The notes: a model not told the origin generated them from the letters alone. A stretch of DNA of 64,000 bases from Pseudo-nitzschia pungens (GCA_037355855.1 CM074758.1:9521001-9585000), one strand, 5' to 3'. Shown: positions 22,227 to 33,972, counted from the first letter of the stretch. Translations and numbers: made by a program.

Positions 22227-25200
22227 AGAATGCAAAGGAGATGAACGAACAAACTAACTAACCGAACGAACGAACGAACGGGCAAAAGATCAAAGGATGG
22301 AATGAGCAAAATGGTGTTTGATTCAATGTTACCGAACACACAGAAGCGCGGCGAGATGGACCGACCTGCAGCATCGATGCATCCATTCTAACGAATAAGA
22401 GTACGTACATCCAAAATTAACATACGAAACGAAAGAGGCTGTAAGGTTGGCTTCGAAATCACCTTAGCAGTCAAGGGCATGATAAGATCATTTTGTGTAA
22501 ATATATTTGCGTGGTTGAATGGGTCGAAGGATCCATACTACTTCGGCATTACATAATCATTGAACCAAAACTTAAACGGTATTAGAAAAATGAGTTAAAC
22601 TGGTAATACCGTCATCGTTCCAGAGCAAATTGCACCGGAAAAAGCAATCACTCGACTGTGATCATGATACGCCGAACATCACACTGTACTAACTAGTTCT
22701 TCTCAACTGAACAAAGCAGACTGTAGTTTATGATGATTTTTGTTCTAACTTGGTAACGTAGCTCAGGAGTGAGTATTTCTACCGAGTGAAAGGATAAGGT
22801 TGCATCAGAGACGAAAAGGGTCACGGTAACGTCCGGACACGGTTGAGTATTCGAGCGGCTTCCATTAAAACATTACAAGAGCACACACTTAGTGGTAAGT
22901 CAAAATCACCAAACGCCATCCGTACTCTTACAACTACGTTGAGACGATTCAATTTGTCCTACCTAATGAACATGATGAAGACTTGAAACAAGGAAACTAT
23001 AAGCAGTGCGGCTTCCGCTGAACAAATACGTACGGGAGTAAGGGCATACTAGATCATTGACGTGGATCCAACATGGCACCGTGGGTGTTCGTTCGATCTT
23101 TCCTCGTTAGGTACGAGATGGGACGAGTCTCATCCTTAGCAAAAACGACTACAGCAACAGCAACACGACAAATCAAGTCAAACCAAATTATTGCGGATCT
23201 AATAGGTAATAGAGGTTCTCGAACTCGCGCGTCGAAAACCTTTGACGAATGACCGCTCTGCCCTACCTCACCGTCTGCGGAGTCTGTTGCTGTACCACGA
23301 GGCTGTGGGTCGGTCGCTCTTTAACACCTCGGGTGGATTGCGGGATGGAACGGAACGATCCAACCAAGTTCGGTGCGTACTCGTGCTGGGCGGACCAGGT
23401 GTTTTTTTACCCGTGTCTTCGAGCCACACCATTGAGTTGTACTAGTGACAGAATCCTCCCCGAGCGGGTGCAAGTTTTCGGCCCTTCAACGGGCACTGCA
23501 ACTCGCAGGAAATGCAAACGCTACCGCGCCGTATCACTTAGATCCATTCATCCATTCATGCTGTCGAACAAAGTAAGCGGTGCGCGGGGTTTCAATCGAA
23601 ATCAAAACCAAAACCAAAATCAACAACAACGAAAGGAAATCTTGTTAGTAACACCGAACAAAAATCGAGTTTTGCCACCGTGAATCCCAAACCGTCTCGG
23701 GGCATTCACATAACAGGAAACCCTCCACCATGCACCAAAATCGAATCGAATCGAAACCAAGCATGGCAACAGAACCAAGCACACAATCCCAAAACAAAAA
23801 CGAGTCGGATGTCTCGGGCGTTGCGTCAGGGACAATTGTATGACCCAGAGGGCAGAATTTGACTCCGTCCACCGCTCCGAGTGTCTCGTGCGTTTCCTAC
23901 TCTGCAAAAGCATGCAAATGCTTATCGCAGACGCCACTCAAGATCGTCACTCTCGTTTTGTGTTTTGTAGTTGACTGATTGGTATCGTTGGTAGCTTGAT
24001 GGATGGATGGATCGTTAGGTTGCCATCCTGGTTGTTGCTGGCATCCAGCGCAACGTTGGAAACGAACCTGTTTCGGTACATACCTGACGTGTCGGGAAGA
24101 TTTGGGGTGCATTCATCAAGTGAAGTCACAATGCCGTTGGCAAAGCATGATTGATTCGGATCATCGCGTTCCAGAGAATAGGGCCAACGTGTTGGTCTTG
24201 CCTCGGTTTGATATTGTGCGATGATCTCCAGAATGAATGAATTCCCACCATAGAGGCTTGAGACCAAGCGTGCAGAGAGGTAGGTGTCTTAGTAGTACGA
24301 AGGAAATCAGTAAGTAAGTTTTCGTAGTAATCCGAAGACACTCCGAGATGTCACGTTACGTTACCGGAGCACAGAATTAATGGATGCCGAGGATTCTCTG
24401 CTTGGTTCGATACGGTACCCTACGGTAGATGGATGGATGCAAGGGTTGATGGATTCATGGATTGATGACGGATAAATGGATGGATGAACGGATTACTCGT
24501 AACCTTAAGGTAACCTTAACTTACAGTAACTTACTCGTACCAGGTAAATACTCGTACCGGTACCGGTAACCTTACTCTTTTTTCTTTGGCTGGCTTTGGA
24601 TCATGAAGGGCGGAAATTGAAGAACCTCTTCTTGATTTTTATGATTCTTTGATTTTAAAAGTGAAGTTAAAAAGTGTTTTTCGTTCTCAAAAATAATGTT
24701 TTGCCGATGAGTGGTTGGGAATGAATGCAATGAAACCCGAACGGGGCGACAGTCAGCATACCTAAATTACCTGACTAACTGCCTAGCTACGGTACCGGTA
24801 AGGTTAACTTACGGTAATTAACTAACACTTCGACAAGCAGATACCGTACGGTACACATATCAATACAGTAAGGTTAAGGTTTATGAGAATCTTACTACAC
24901 TGCATCGCACATACGGTAAATAGTGGAAAATTAAAAAAAATAATGATGCTTCTTCAAAAAATTCGGAGGAGATACAAAAGGAGAGGCAGCTGAGCTCTGC
25001 ATTCGTGACGGCAGCAGCTTGTTGCCATCTCACATTATTGTAGTAAGACTTAGTAAGGTTACTAACAACCCTCTAGCATACGGTAGAGCTGTTGCGTTCG
25101 CTGTCGGAGTACCTCTACCGTATCATTCTATCGTGTATCGTACCGTACGGTAAATCTTACGCTTGCTTGCACGCTTGTTACGTTGCTCGCGATAACTGCA

Positions 25201-27306
25201 CGGTCGGGCGTACGGTTCCAGAATATGTTGTACATACTGAACGTACCCCGCGGCAGTACCGGTAGCATCGGTACTGTATTTCGTAGCTCGCAACTATTAG
25301 CACATTAACATCCTTAAAAAACCTTGTGGCACCATGCTACTAGGTAAGATCAATGTATGCTAGTAGTGCGGGACGGGTGCTACTAGCACATCAAGGTATC
25401 CGGAACTGATACAAATCCTACACAAGGACCCAGCACAGAGTAACTGATAGCCTCCCCGCCCAAAGCAGCCTGTTGCAGTATGATGTTGCTAACAAGCCTG
25501 TTGCTCAGCCACCACCAGTTCAGCAGTAGTAGCATCCTGTAGACTGTTATCGGAAGCTAAAGTATGTACTACTACTAGTAGCTCTGGTACAGATCCCTAA
25601 ACACCACCAGGGACCCAGCAGCATCATACTTAGTAGCATCCTCCATAGCATCTTAGTGGTGGATACTATCTTTACAATTCAGCAGCAAAGCTCATCAAAC
25701 ACAGATCACCAATAGTATATGCCAAATATTGTAAACCGTTTTCATTATATACCAAATATGTTTTTGGGAATAGCCGTAATCAATGAAGCACTTCCCCTTC
25801 TTGGGAAAGATCCCCGGAATGCATTCTCCCATTTCGACACAGGCAGTATTGGCAACTGAAGGGAAGGAGAGGCACAACGCTGCAAGAATGATCAAGTTGC
25901 TAAGGACAAACATGGTTGAGAATATCTTTGTTGGTTGGTATTGCGGTACAATCTTTTCAGAAGTGTCACTGCACAATTTTGGATGGTACTCGTACGGTGA
26001 TGGTAACTACACAGAATGCAACTAAAAAGAATGAGTACCAGAAAACATGTAGAATTTCTACGTGGGCTCATTTGGCGCGCGCAAAACTCATTTGGTTCCA
26101 AAAAGAATGAGTACCAGGGAAACACGTACGATCCTACATGGCATTCACTCTCACTCAGATGGTGTGAGCGAGAGACCGGTAGAACGCATCACAAAAATAT
26201 TTCTAAGTCGAAAACTAAAAACACCGTGTAAAATCACGTGATAAAATTTGACATAGATTTTTTCTTTAGATGTTATCTGATTTTACTTGACATCTCTTCA
26301 GCCATTCTGAAGGAGAGCAGATCCGCAGACCAACAAGGGTAACAACAATAAACCTGAACTAAAAACATGCCTTAGCAGCAACAACAGGGGTACTTTGCCT
26401 AGCCAACAAAACAAACAGCAATACTAGTACTAGTACTAGTAGTGAAACAGGGGGGTGTTGGTGCAAGGCTGCCAGGATACTACTACTGGTACTACCTAGA
26501 GTACTGTCCTGATAGGCACTAGCATGTATTTCCAGATGTGATTGTTTGTTTGATATACCAGAGCTCACACTTGTTTAGATGATCTCATGGAACTAGTAGT
26601 ATTGTACAAATACATGAAATGATGCTAGTAATATTACTACTAGTAGTAGTAGTAGTACTAAGATGCATACCACCATTGGTATCACCATGCCCATGCTGGA
26701 GTGCTATGCTACAAGGGAACAAGATGCTGTCACAAATACAGAGCTGAGCTGAGCTGAGCTAACTCCTTTAAATTAAGTACTAAATCATGCCCCCATTATT
26801 GACTAATACTATTGTACCTCTAGGGGAGTGTCTTGTAGTATCTGAGCATGTACAATAGCGCTTGAACAGTATCCCCCTGTAGACTCACTGTTTGCCAGCA
26901 GTCTGTGGGCTGCTGTTATTGCTGTTTCTGTTGTCTTATTCATATCTCTTGCTGATGATCAAATATCAAACTACTAGTACTAGTAGTAGTAGTATCCAGT
27001 ACTATTACTAGTACTACTATTACTAGTATTACTACTACTACCACTACCACTACGGCTACCACCACCACTACTACTAATAGAAGTAGTACTACTAATAGTA
27101 GCAGTAGCCTTGGCATGGTGTTTTGGTTTTTTGGTGCTCTGTGTTTTTTTTCGTGAAATAGTGAGCAAACAGTGGATTACAGGGGATTTTGTGAAGCTTT
27201 CGGAGAGGCAACTGACAGAAATTTCGATAGACAGGAGTCCTGTCTTTAAAATAATAATGAATCCTGTCTTTAATAATGCAACAAAGGTTGCGCGCCTCCG
27301 TGTTAA
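22227..27306. other. Long gene-poor, repeat-rich region
   Basis: Five kilobases with no strong gene. 22.3-24.4 kb has only short overlapping frames. 24.5-25.3 kb is dense in GTAACCTTA/GTAAGGTTA and TACCGGTA words. 25.3-25.7 kb shares wording (gcctgttgct, gggacccagcagcatc) with the repeat field at 56-57.7 kb. 26.4-27.1 kb has dense ACTAGT tracts. A 24-base direct repeat (AAAAAGAATGAGTACCAG core) occurs at about 26023 and 26099. Confidence 0.5.
25695..25913 (-). CDS. Possible small secreted peptide
   Basis: From the internal ATG at 25913 the frame gives 72 residues starting MFVLSNLIILAALCLSFPSV, a good signal-peptide shape with likely cleavage near SVANT-A. A mature part with three spaced Cys (TACVEMGECIPGIFPKKGKC) follows, then a hydrophobic C-terminus (IWHILLVICV). 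It could encode a small Cys-containing secreted or anchored protein, or be a chance frame in an AT-rich repeat area. No homolog recognised. Confidence 0.25.
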   Translation of the reverse strand: MFVLSNLIILAALCLSFPSVANTACVEMGECIPGIFPKKGKCFIDYGYSQKHIWYIMKTVYNIWHILLVICV

Positions 27307-27322
27307 TATCCCTTAATCGTTC
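27307..27322. repeat. Left inverted repeat of piggyBac element
   Basis: TATCCCTTAATCGTTC, identical to the reverse complement of 31052-31067. It contains TTAA, the piggyBac target word. Confidence 0.75.
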
Positions 27323-27715
27323 TGTACTTCTATAGCAGTATTTCGTACCCAACTTCAGGGGGCTAAACGAAACTCTTAACTCTCTACAATCTCTTAAAGG
27401 ACTTCATATTTAGATTCAGCATAAAATTTTGGCCTAGAAAACACTTTGTCCCAGGTCCCTACTGTCAATATTCGATCCACCGGAGCTCCAGCAGCAGCAA
27501 CAAGAGTGCGCAAAACACCAACAGCAGTATTTCCGGAAATATTGATATCACCATGGGAATTAATTTAAACGGAGTACTTCCTGTCCACCGATTCAAGATC
27601 CAAGTACATCATTCTCTTCCCCTATTAGAGAGCTACAATTGGAGCCATTTACGGATCGATTGCTCCAGAAATAAGTGAAATTCGAACTGTTTTTGTAATT
27701 CGGTGCCGTACCATC

Positions 27716-30535
27716 ATGTCGAAACCGGCCGAAAATACCAATCATGACTCCCCAGCAACCACCGGGGCACCAAAAGAACCCCCAGCATCCACAGAAACTG
27801 AGGTTATTGATAGCCCAAGGATTAGGAACCTTGGGAATCTTTTTAAGCGTTCATTGAGGTTTGATCAAGGGTATGATAGTGATGGCGCCAAGGGCCCCTT
27901 TTTCGATGCAATTATTGCTGAGGGGGATCAGTTTGAAGAAACTGGAGAAATTAACTTTGTCGACGAAGGAGCGAAAACAGGTCTCGTTGCTGTTGCTGAC
28001 AGCAATCCGGATGGTGAAGAACAACATCATGCTGGTGGTGGTGGTGGCATACTACCACCCCCGGCACCAACAGGAGGAGGAGCTTCGGACGCCGGCGACA
28101 ACAAAGAAAAAGAGAAGGATGGAACTGCTGCTGTGGTGGAAGAAAAAGACGCCGCTGCTGTCAGCAAAGAAAACGACAAGCCTCCTCCTGTTAATTTAGA
28201 AATGCAAACAGTCCTATGGCTCAAGGAAGAACTGAAACTTCGATGCCAATCAACCTCTGGAAAGAAGAGTGATCTTATCGATCGATTGAAGAAGGCAATA
28301 GACAGGAAGATACGTCGATTCGATACAGTGGAGGAAGCAAGAACAACGACGAGCGATAGCAAACGACCAGCAAGAAGTGGACGTCCAAGGAAGAACAAGA
28401 ACAACAAGGAACCATCTAGTAGAAGAAGCAGAAACTTGATGCGATTGTTCCCTGATACTGTATTCTGGCGAGAGCTTCACCCTGAAGGCACAGTGGTGGA
28501 GGAGCCAGCAAACCCTTCTTTTACAATTGCAAGAGCTCCAACTGTACCAGAAGTGGACGCGAGACTTGCTCCTCCCCCCAAGAAATACAACTATGCGGAG
28601 ATCTTTGATATCCCTGAGTTCAAAGGAGTGAAGACAGAGCCTGACTTGGACCGTCGTGGTAAAATCAGGAAGGGTCCAGACGGGGAGCCCCTCATGACAC
28701 GGTCAGTACGGGAGAAAGGCTGTTGCGATCCAGCGTTCAAGGAGAAACACAAGCTATCAGTTCATTCCCCACCATGGCAGTTTGCTGACGTCTTTCTTCC
28801 ATTGAATTCGGATGCAAAGGACAAGCAACACTTCAGTTTTGAATCAATGCGGCACTGGACAAACGTCAAAGCCTCTCTTGCTGGTGCTGGCGAGAAGATC
28901 TACCCTGAGTTTGTTCCATTTGAGACTGTGGAGTTGCGGCAATTCTTTGGATTGTATGTGTTACACGGACTTGTTCCAACAGCTCGTGTTGAATACAAGT
29001 TGCGATCGACAAGGAATGACAGAATTGCGGGGAACGACTTCGTCTATCAAGCGATGAGCCGGAGCTTCAGCAATCCGCAGAAACGGCACAAGCACTTCAA
29101 GGCATTTCTTGCTTGCCAAGATCCTCGCATTGATGTTCCTTCGCGTAGGGATTTCCCCAACTGGAAGGTCCGCCCTCTACTCAAGTGGATTAATTGGCGG
29201 TGTCCCCAGGCTTGGATGCTGGCTCGTCAAATAGCAGTGGATGAGATGACCATGCGCTTCAAGGGTGTCCACCAAGACAAGCGACGGATCACGTACAAGA
29301 AGGAGGGTGATGGATTTCAAGCTGACGCCCTCTGTGATAATGGATACTGTTACCAAGTCTACATGAGGAACGATCCTGCCCCTAAAAAGTACTTGGACTG
29401 GAATCTGTCTCCGCTGCATGCCCGTACGATGGCTCTGTTTGATTCCTTGAAGGACGAGCACCACCATGTGGGGATGGACAACCTGTACAACTCAGTACTG
29501 TTCTGCAAGGCAGCGTTCAAGCATTCAAAGCGAGTCCTTTGTCATGGAGTTGCTCGTAAGGCAAACCGTGGCATCCCTGACTGTGTGTTTCAGCAGGAAC
29601 TGAAAAATGCCCGCGAAGAAAGAGCGGCTCGTGGTACGGTTAAAGCTGCTGTTCTTGAAGGGGATCCGGAATGTTCGTTTCTTATTGCATCCAGTGTGTA
29701 TGATACCAAGCCAGTACACTATTTGAGTATGGTTACTACTAAAATTGAATGGGTTGAAAAAGAGAAGATCATTTACAACGTTGATACAAATCAAAAGGAG
29801 AGGATGAAATTCCTCCGTCTCAACCAGTTAGATACATACAACAACGGTATGGGCGACGTTGATATTGCTGACCAGCTCAGAGGAGTCTACAGATTGGATC
29901 AAAATGTACGGAACAGGAAGTGGTGGTGGTCTGTTATGTTTTGGGGAACAGGAGTGCTCCTGACGAACGCCTACAAGCTGTACTTATCTTTATGTGAAGA
30001 AGAAGGAGTGAAGAATCCCCGGTATGCACGTCACTATGACTTTAGGAGGGCAATTGGAGAGTACTGGGTGAACCCTCATGGTGTTGAAGCTGAATTTGAT
30101 GCTCACATGTTCAATTGTACAGCCCATTTTGATCTTGATGGACTTGACCCAACCATCTCTCCTTTAACAAGCCCCTCCACAGCAACTGGTGGTGAAGGTG
30201 CTGACGCTGATGATATCACGAGTCGAAAATCTTTTAGAGTTACAGACAAGTCCCTGCAACACAATGGAAGTCTCTGTCGGCGACTGGATAGAAACTTGGA
30301 CCACTACCCATTTCCTCCAACAAGGAAAGCAACTAGGTGTGCTCTGCATGCTTGGCTTGGACTGAGGAAGCAAGGGACGCTGATGCGCTGCGCCACATGC
30401 AACGTCCATTTGTGTATTGAGTGCTATGGGACATTTCACCGGTCTGCTGATATTTTATCACAGAAGGAATTGCTGAAGAACAACTTTACTGAGCTCTCTG
30501 TTAGAAAAAAAGGAAAGAGGAGGATTTCTTACTAG
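27716..30535 (+). CDS. piggyBac transposase with SAP domain, AT-hook and Cys-rich tail
   Basis: Intact frame of 939 residues, ATG at 27716. Residues ~166-198 (LKEELKLRCQSTSGKKSDLIDRLKKAI) are a SAP domain, a DNA- or chromatin-binding helix-hairpin. Residues ~222-226 (GRPRK) with basic flanks form an AT-hook. From ~330 onward the protein is a piggyBac-type DDE_Tnp_1_7 domain. The candidate catalytic Asp residues are D509 (VDEMTMRFKG), D588 (GMDNLYNS) and D716 (NGMGDVDIADQ), in the expected contexts, and RKWWWSVMFW follows as in the family. The C-terminus (~875-910) has Cys/His pairs (MRCATCNVHLCIECYGTFH) as in piggyBac Cys-rich domains that bind the transposon ends. The length is greater than the ~600 of insect piggyBac because of the acidic/SAP N-terminus. 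The intact frame and catalytic triad suggest recent activity or domestication; surrounding inverted repeats favour a transposon. Confidence 0.88.
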   Translation: MSKPAENTNHDSPATTGAPKEPPASTETEVIDSPRIRNLGNLFKRSLRFDQGYDSDGAKGPFFDAIIAEGDQFEETGEINFVDEGAKTGLVAVADSNPDGEEQHHAGGGGGILPPPAPTGGGASDAGDNKEKEKDGTAAVVEEKDAAAVSKENDKPPPVNLEMQTVLWLKEELKLRCQSTSGKKSDLIDRLKKAIDRKIRRFDTVEEARTTTSDSKRPARSGRPRKNKNNKEPSSRRSRNLMRLFPDTVFWRELHPEGTVVEEPANPSFTIARAPTVPEVDARLAPPPKKYNYAEIFDIPEFKGVKTEPDLDRRGKIRKGPDGEPLMTRSVREKGCCDPAFKEKHKLSVHSPPWQFADVFLPLNSDAKDKQHFSFESMRHWTNVKASLAGAGEKIYPEFVPFETVELRQFFGLYVLHGLVPTARVEYKLRSTRNDRIAGNDFVYQAMSRSFSNPQKRHKHFKAFLACQDPRIDVPSRRDFPNWKVRPLLKWINWRCPQAWMLARQIAVDEMTMRFKGVHQDKRRITYKKEGDGFQADALCDNGYCYQVYMRNDPAPKKYLDWNLSPLHARTMALFDSLKDEHHHVGMDNLYNSVLFCKAAFKHSKRVLCHGVARKANRGIPDCVFQQELKNAREERAARGTVKAAVLEGDPECSFLIASSVYDTKPVHYLSMVTTKIEWVEKEKIIYNVDTNQKERMKFLRLNQLDTYNNGMGDVDIADQLRGVYRLDQNVRNRKWWWSVMFWGTGVLLTNAYKLYLSLCEEEGVKNPRYARHYDFRRAIGEYWVNPHGVEAEFDAHMFNCTAHFDLDGLDPTISPLTSPSTATGGEGADADDITSRKSFRVTDKSLQHNGSLCRRLDRNLDHYPFPPTRKATRCALHAWLGLRKQGTLMRCATCNVHLCIECYGTFHRSADILSQKELLKNNFTELSVRKKGKRRISY

Positions 30536-30589
30536 CCTCTTGCTGGGGAGCGTCTTGCTGCTGTTGTTGCTGCTGCTTTTATTCCCATT

Positions 30590-30670
30590 CGATTTGGTTG
30601 TTCGATTCGATTCGGTTCATTCGATTCGGTTCATTCAATTCGGTTGTTCGATTCGATTCGGTCGTTCGCA
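30590..30670. repeat. GATTCGGTTC-type short repeats at transposon 3' side
   Basis: Iterated GATTCG/GTTCATTC words immediately 3' of the transposase stop, still inside the inverted repeats. Confidence 0.6.
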
Positions 30671-31051
30671 CTCCTGTTTGGCCTGTGCCTTGACAACGGC
30701 AAGTACTGATACAAATTCACCACCCCTTGTTGTTTGCAGGGCCTTTCAAAGTGTTCTTGTGTCTTTATTTGGAGTATTCAGGGCTCGGGCGGCCGAATGG
30801 TGGAGGACGAATGGTGCAAAAATCACGCCGAATCACGGGCCCGATGTACAAAAATCAGCCGAAATCTACTAAAATTTATCAAAATTCCCCAAGTAAATAA
30901 TAAAAAACCCATATCTATGTTATTGACTACAAGTATTGGTGATTATTTGTTACTTTATTGCAGATAGAGGTGCTTTCATTGTCTCTAGAACACAGAACTC
31001 GGTTGACGATTTGGTCTATTTTTTTTGTACTTCTATACAAGTATTACGCGC

Positions 31052-31067
31052 GAACGATTAAGGGATA
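31052..31067. repeat. Right inverted repeat of piggyBac element
   Basis: GAACGATTAAGGGATA, the exact reverse complement of the left repeat at 27307-27322. Confidence 0.75.
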
Positions 31068-32287
31068 CGGAGAAAAAAACTACTGTTCCTGCAATCTTAA
31101 TGGGGTCTAGAGAGCAACCGGTACTGTACTCTCAGCCATTAAAAACGGTCCCGTCCGTCAAAAAATGAGGCGTACTTAGGAACGTACCTATGTGTAGGTA
31201 CTAAGTAGTAGGAGTTGCACGGGCGCATAGCGCGCGCAACTAGGGTTGCATTTTACCGATACGGTGTTGGTACAAAACCTAGTAACAGTGTATTACTAAT
31301 TACCTTTACTTGTACCAGTACCGGGTAAGGTTAGTACCCGTACCAACATGGCATCATGAAGAGCTTTCCACTCGTGCTAATAATCAATGTTGGAACCATT
31401 GGTCGGTTTGAACCACAACAAAATCATACGGTACTGTAATAACATAACTGAGTAAGATGCCAGGTAGTAGTAGCAAAGAGTCGAGTCGAATCGAGTCGGT
31501 GCAGCTTAATTGATTTCAATTTCCAATGCTTCTATTTTCAGTAGCGGTAAACCTTACGTACCCATAGTTGGTCGACTTCCGTCCCATAAAATCTTAGAGT
31601 AACCTTACCGGTACATAAGGCCTTACTGTTATATCTGCAATTTGCAATTTCATGTTGAGTTAATCATTGGTAATATCAATTGTTGCTTGAGAATACTGGT
31701 ACACGTAAGTTAACTAAAAATTAATTTTAAGACCACCTACCAGTAAAAAATTGGAGCGATAATTACAATTGAGAATGGATTCACACTTCCAAAACTGTTG
31801 GCAGAATCAATGAGGGGCTATTGAGACTCTTAAGATCATTTGTAGCGAGCTGTGTGTTCATAGCGGGAATTTCTCTCTTGAAAATCTGTTAAAAAACAAA
31901 TTGTTGATCTACGTAGTATTTAATAAAAGTGACATCTCATTATTCCTAAAATTCGACTCCACTTTGTTTCGTTGAAAAAAGGATTTATTTTACGTAGAAT
32001 TTATTTAATGTCCCGATTGATGATGTAAGCAATACAGACGGAATTCCAATAATTCTATTCTCTTTCTGTCTTAAATGTTTCTTGTTCTCTCTTAAAGTCC
32101 TCGCTCTCTGATGCAAGAAGATTCTCAATTTGTTATTCTAGTATTAATCCTCGTCTCATAATAACTGCTAAATATCCTCAGTTCATAAATCATATACTTC
32201 TCCCAACTCACAAAGTTGCAGTGCTCTATGTCTTTTCGCCCAAATGAAATCTCCTAATGAACGAGGTATGACTTATAATGCTTTTGG

Positions 32288-32420
32288 GGAAGATATTACT
32301 AATTGTTGTCTCATTTTTTAGTTGAATCATAAGCAGATGCTGAATGCTGACACAATAAGTAAGATATTACTACTGATTGTGGTCTCACTTTTTAGTTGAG
32401 AATCTTAAGCAGATGCTGAT
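32288..32420 (+). repeat. Imperfect tandem duplication resembling a 3' splice site
   Basis: Two copies of AAGATATTACTA...TCTCA-T-run-TAGTTGA...AAGCAGATGCTGA, at about 32288-32342 and 32362-32420. Each has a TACTAA/TACTGA branch-site-like word, a T-rich run and TTTAG, as in a spliceosomal intron end. No coding exon follows convincingly. Confidence 0.55.
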
Positions 32421-33182
32421 ATATTATTATTAAGAGAACATTTTCTATTTCTTGAGAAGGCACACGTAAGGTTTACTTTCAACGACATGGAAACTATATC
32501 CAAGGCAAACGATTCTTCACCCGTAGTGACGAGGTGCGACGACGATTCTTCTCTGATTTGTGACAGTAAGTATCCGCGAGTCCTGTACGGTATTTCAAGT
32601 AAGGCTTACAAGCACAAGTACAAGTATCATAGCTTTACAACGTTCCATGTTCCATACCACTTATTGCAAACACCTCTGTCCGTCTTTTTCGCCCGATTCA
32701 GATGTACGGTACTTCGTTTCTCGATAAGGGAAGGTAAGGTAACCTACTCGTAACCCTACTCTTTCATACAAGTAAGATTCTTCCTTGTACTTGTACCTGT
32801 ACCTGTACTCGCACTCGTCCCAGTAAGGTTACTCGTACAATACAACAGTGACACACAATGTGTGCATCCGAGACGGAAAAGCAATACGAATAGTAACCTT
32901 ATCACAGACGTGTCAAAACAAGATTAGTGTTCGGTTTCCTTGCCTTCGCTTCATTCTTGCTCGTTGGGTCATTCATTCATTGATTGATTGCGTAAGTGCA
33001 ACAGCAGTCCAAAGATTGATTCATTCATTCTGGCAGACGTAATCTTACGGTAACTTAATTGCCCAAGCATCGCCTCTGTTGCTTCGTGAAATGGGTGCGG
33101 CGAAAGGCGAACAAAACAAGGTCACAACACGTACAATTATTGAGAAAGTGAGCAAACAACAGCAGAGAAACGAACGCGTTGT

Positions 33183-33280
33183 AGCAAGCAGCAAACAGCA
33201 AACAGCAAGCAGCAAGCAGCAAACAGCAAACAGCAAACAGCAAACAGCAAGCAGCAAACAGCAAACAGCAAACAAGCAGC
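33183..33280. repeat. 7-bp tandem array (AGCAAAC/AGCAAGC)
   Basis: About fourteen units of AGCAAAC or AGCAAGC. The two unit types are interspersed, which indicates local duplication of blocks. It is open in several frames (SSKQQTA / LLFAVCC) only because of the repeat. Confidence 0.9.
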
Positions 33281-33559
33281 GGATCAACCGCACGAGAACC
33301 ATTATCGCACTTGTAGTTAGTGCCCTCGAAACAACAGCAGCACTCTGCCATATCGGGTTCCTACCGGTACTTGTACGAGTTCGAGTTGGAGTACGAGTTG
33401 GAGTAAACTTACTCGCGAGAAGTACGGTACGTTCTGTTGGTGTTTTTGGAACGGGATGAAAAAAACAATACCAGAAGCACTCGCAATGCTTTGGCGAGTA
33501 CTCGTAACCTTACTTGCACTGGTAATCTTACTCGTATCATACCAGCGAATCCGATATTG

Positions 33560-33606
33560 AATTCGATTCGATTCGATTCGATTCGATTCGATTCGATTCG
33601 ATTCAT
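33560..33606. repeat. GATTC pentanucleotide array
   Basis: Nine or so tandem ATTCG units, ending in ATTCATTCG. The same unit recurs at 12009-12038. Confidence 0.9.
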
Positions 33607-33867
33607 TCGAAAGAACTCATTCTCACGCGATGCGATCTTGACATTGACACACAGGAGTAATAGTACCTTGCAGCTGGGTTCGGAAGTGCACAACGAGAAT
33701 ACTCAATCGAGAAAGGACGCCAAGTCGAGTCAAACTCGGACACCGATTCGTTTCGTTTCGTTCCTTCCTTCGTTCCTTCCTTCGTTCCACCACACATACG
33801 TACATACATACATACCTCCGAAACCGTTCCGCAAAGGATCATCGTCATCGTCGGTGTTGGATTGGGT

Positions 33868-33922
33868 AGGATCGGATCGGATCGGATCGGATCGGATTGG
33901 ATTGGATTGGATTGGATTGGAT
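33868..33922. repeat. GGATC to GGATT pentanucleotide array
   Basis: About six GGATC units followed by about five GGATT units, so a single base change has been propagated through half the array. It lies about 50 bp before the start codon of copy B and is probably in its 5' UTR or promoter. Confidence 0.9.
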
Positions 33923-33972
33923 CGTATCATATCCATTCTAATAGAATAGCACAAAGCATCGTGTCATCGATC

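Larger units (their letters stand above)
27307..31067 (+). mobile_element. piggyBac-type DNA transposon
   Basis: The transposase gene (27716-30535) is enclosed by inverted repeats TATCCCTTAATCGTTC (27307-27322) and its reverse complement (31052-31067), 16/16 matching. A piggyBac-typical TTAA lies inside each repeat (27313-27316 and 31058-31061). The inverted homology extends outward after a 6-base gap (CTCCGT on the left, ACGGAG on the right). A 22-base subterminal direct repeat (GTACTTCTATA... ) occurs at 27324-27345 and 31027-31048, 19/22 matching. Whether the element starts at the TTAA or further out cannot be settled from one copy. Confidence 0.7.
31068..33972. other. Gene-poor region before copy B
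   Basis: AT-rich with no supported gene. It contains GTAACCTTAC-type words (31325, 31604, 32893, 33507), a near-duplicated 3'-splice-site-like segment at 32288-32420, a 7-bp tandem array at 33183-33280, and pentanucleotide arrays at 33560-33606 and 33868-33922. Confidence 0.5.

Noticed and set aside
33183..33280. 7-bp repeats considered as CRISPR-like or minisatellite gene
   Set aside because: No spacers of unique sequence between units and the genome is eukaryotic; simple tandem repeat.
33862..33972. Upstream extension of copy B through the GGATC/GGATT array
   Set aside because: The frame begins with a non-ATG codon and would translate a microsatellite; the first ATG is at 33973.
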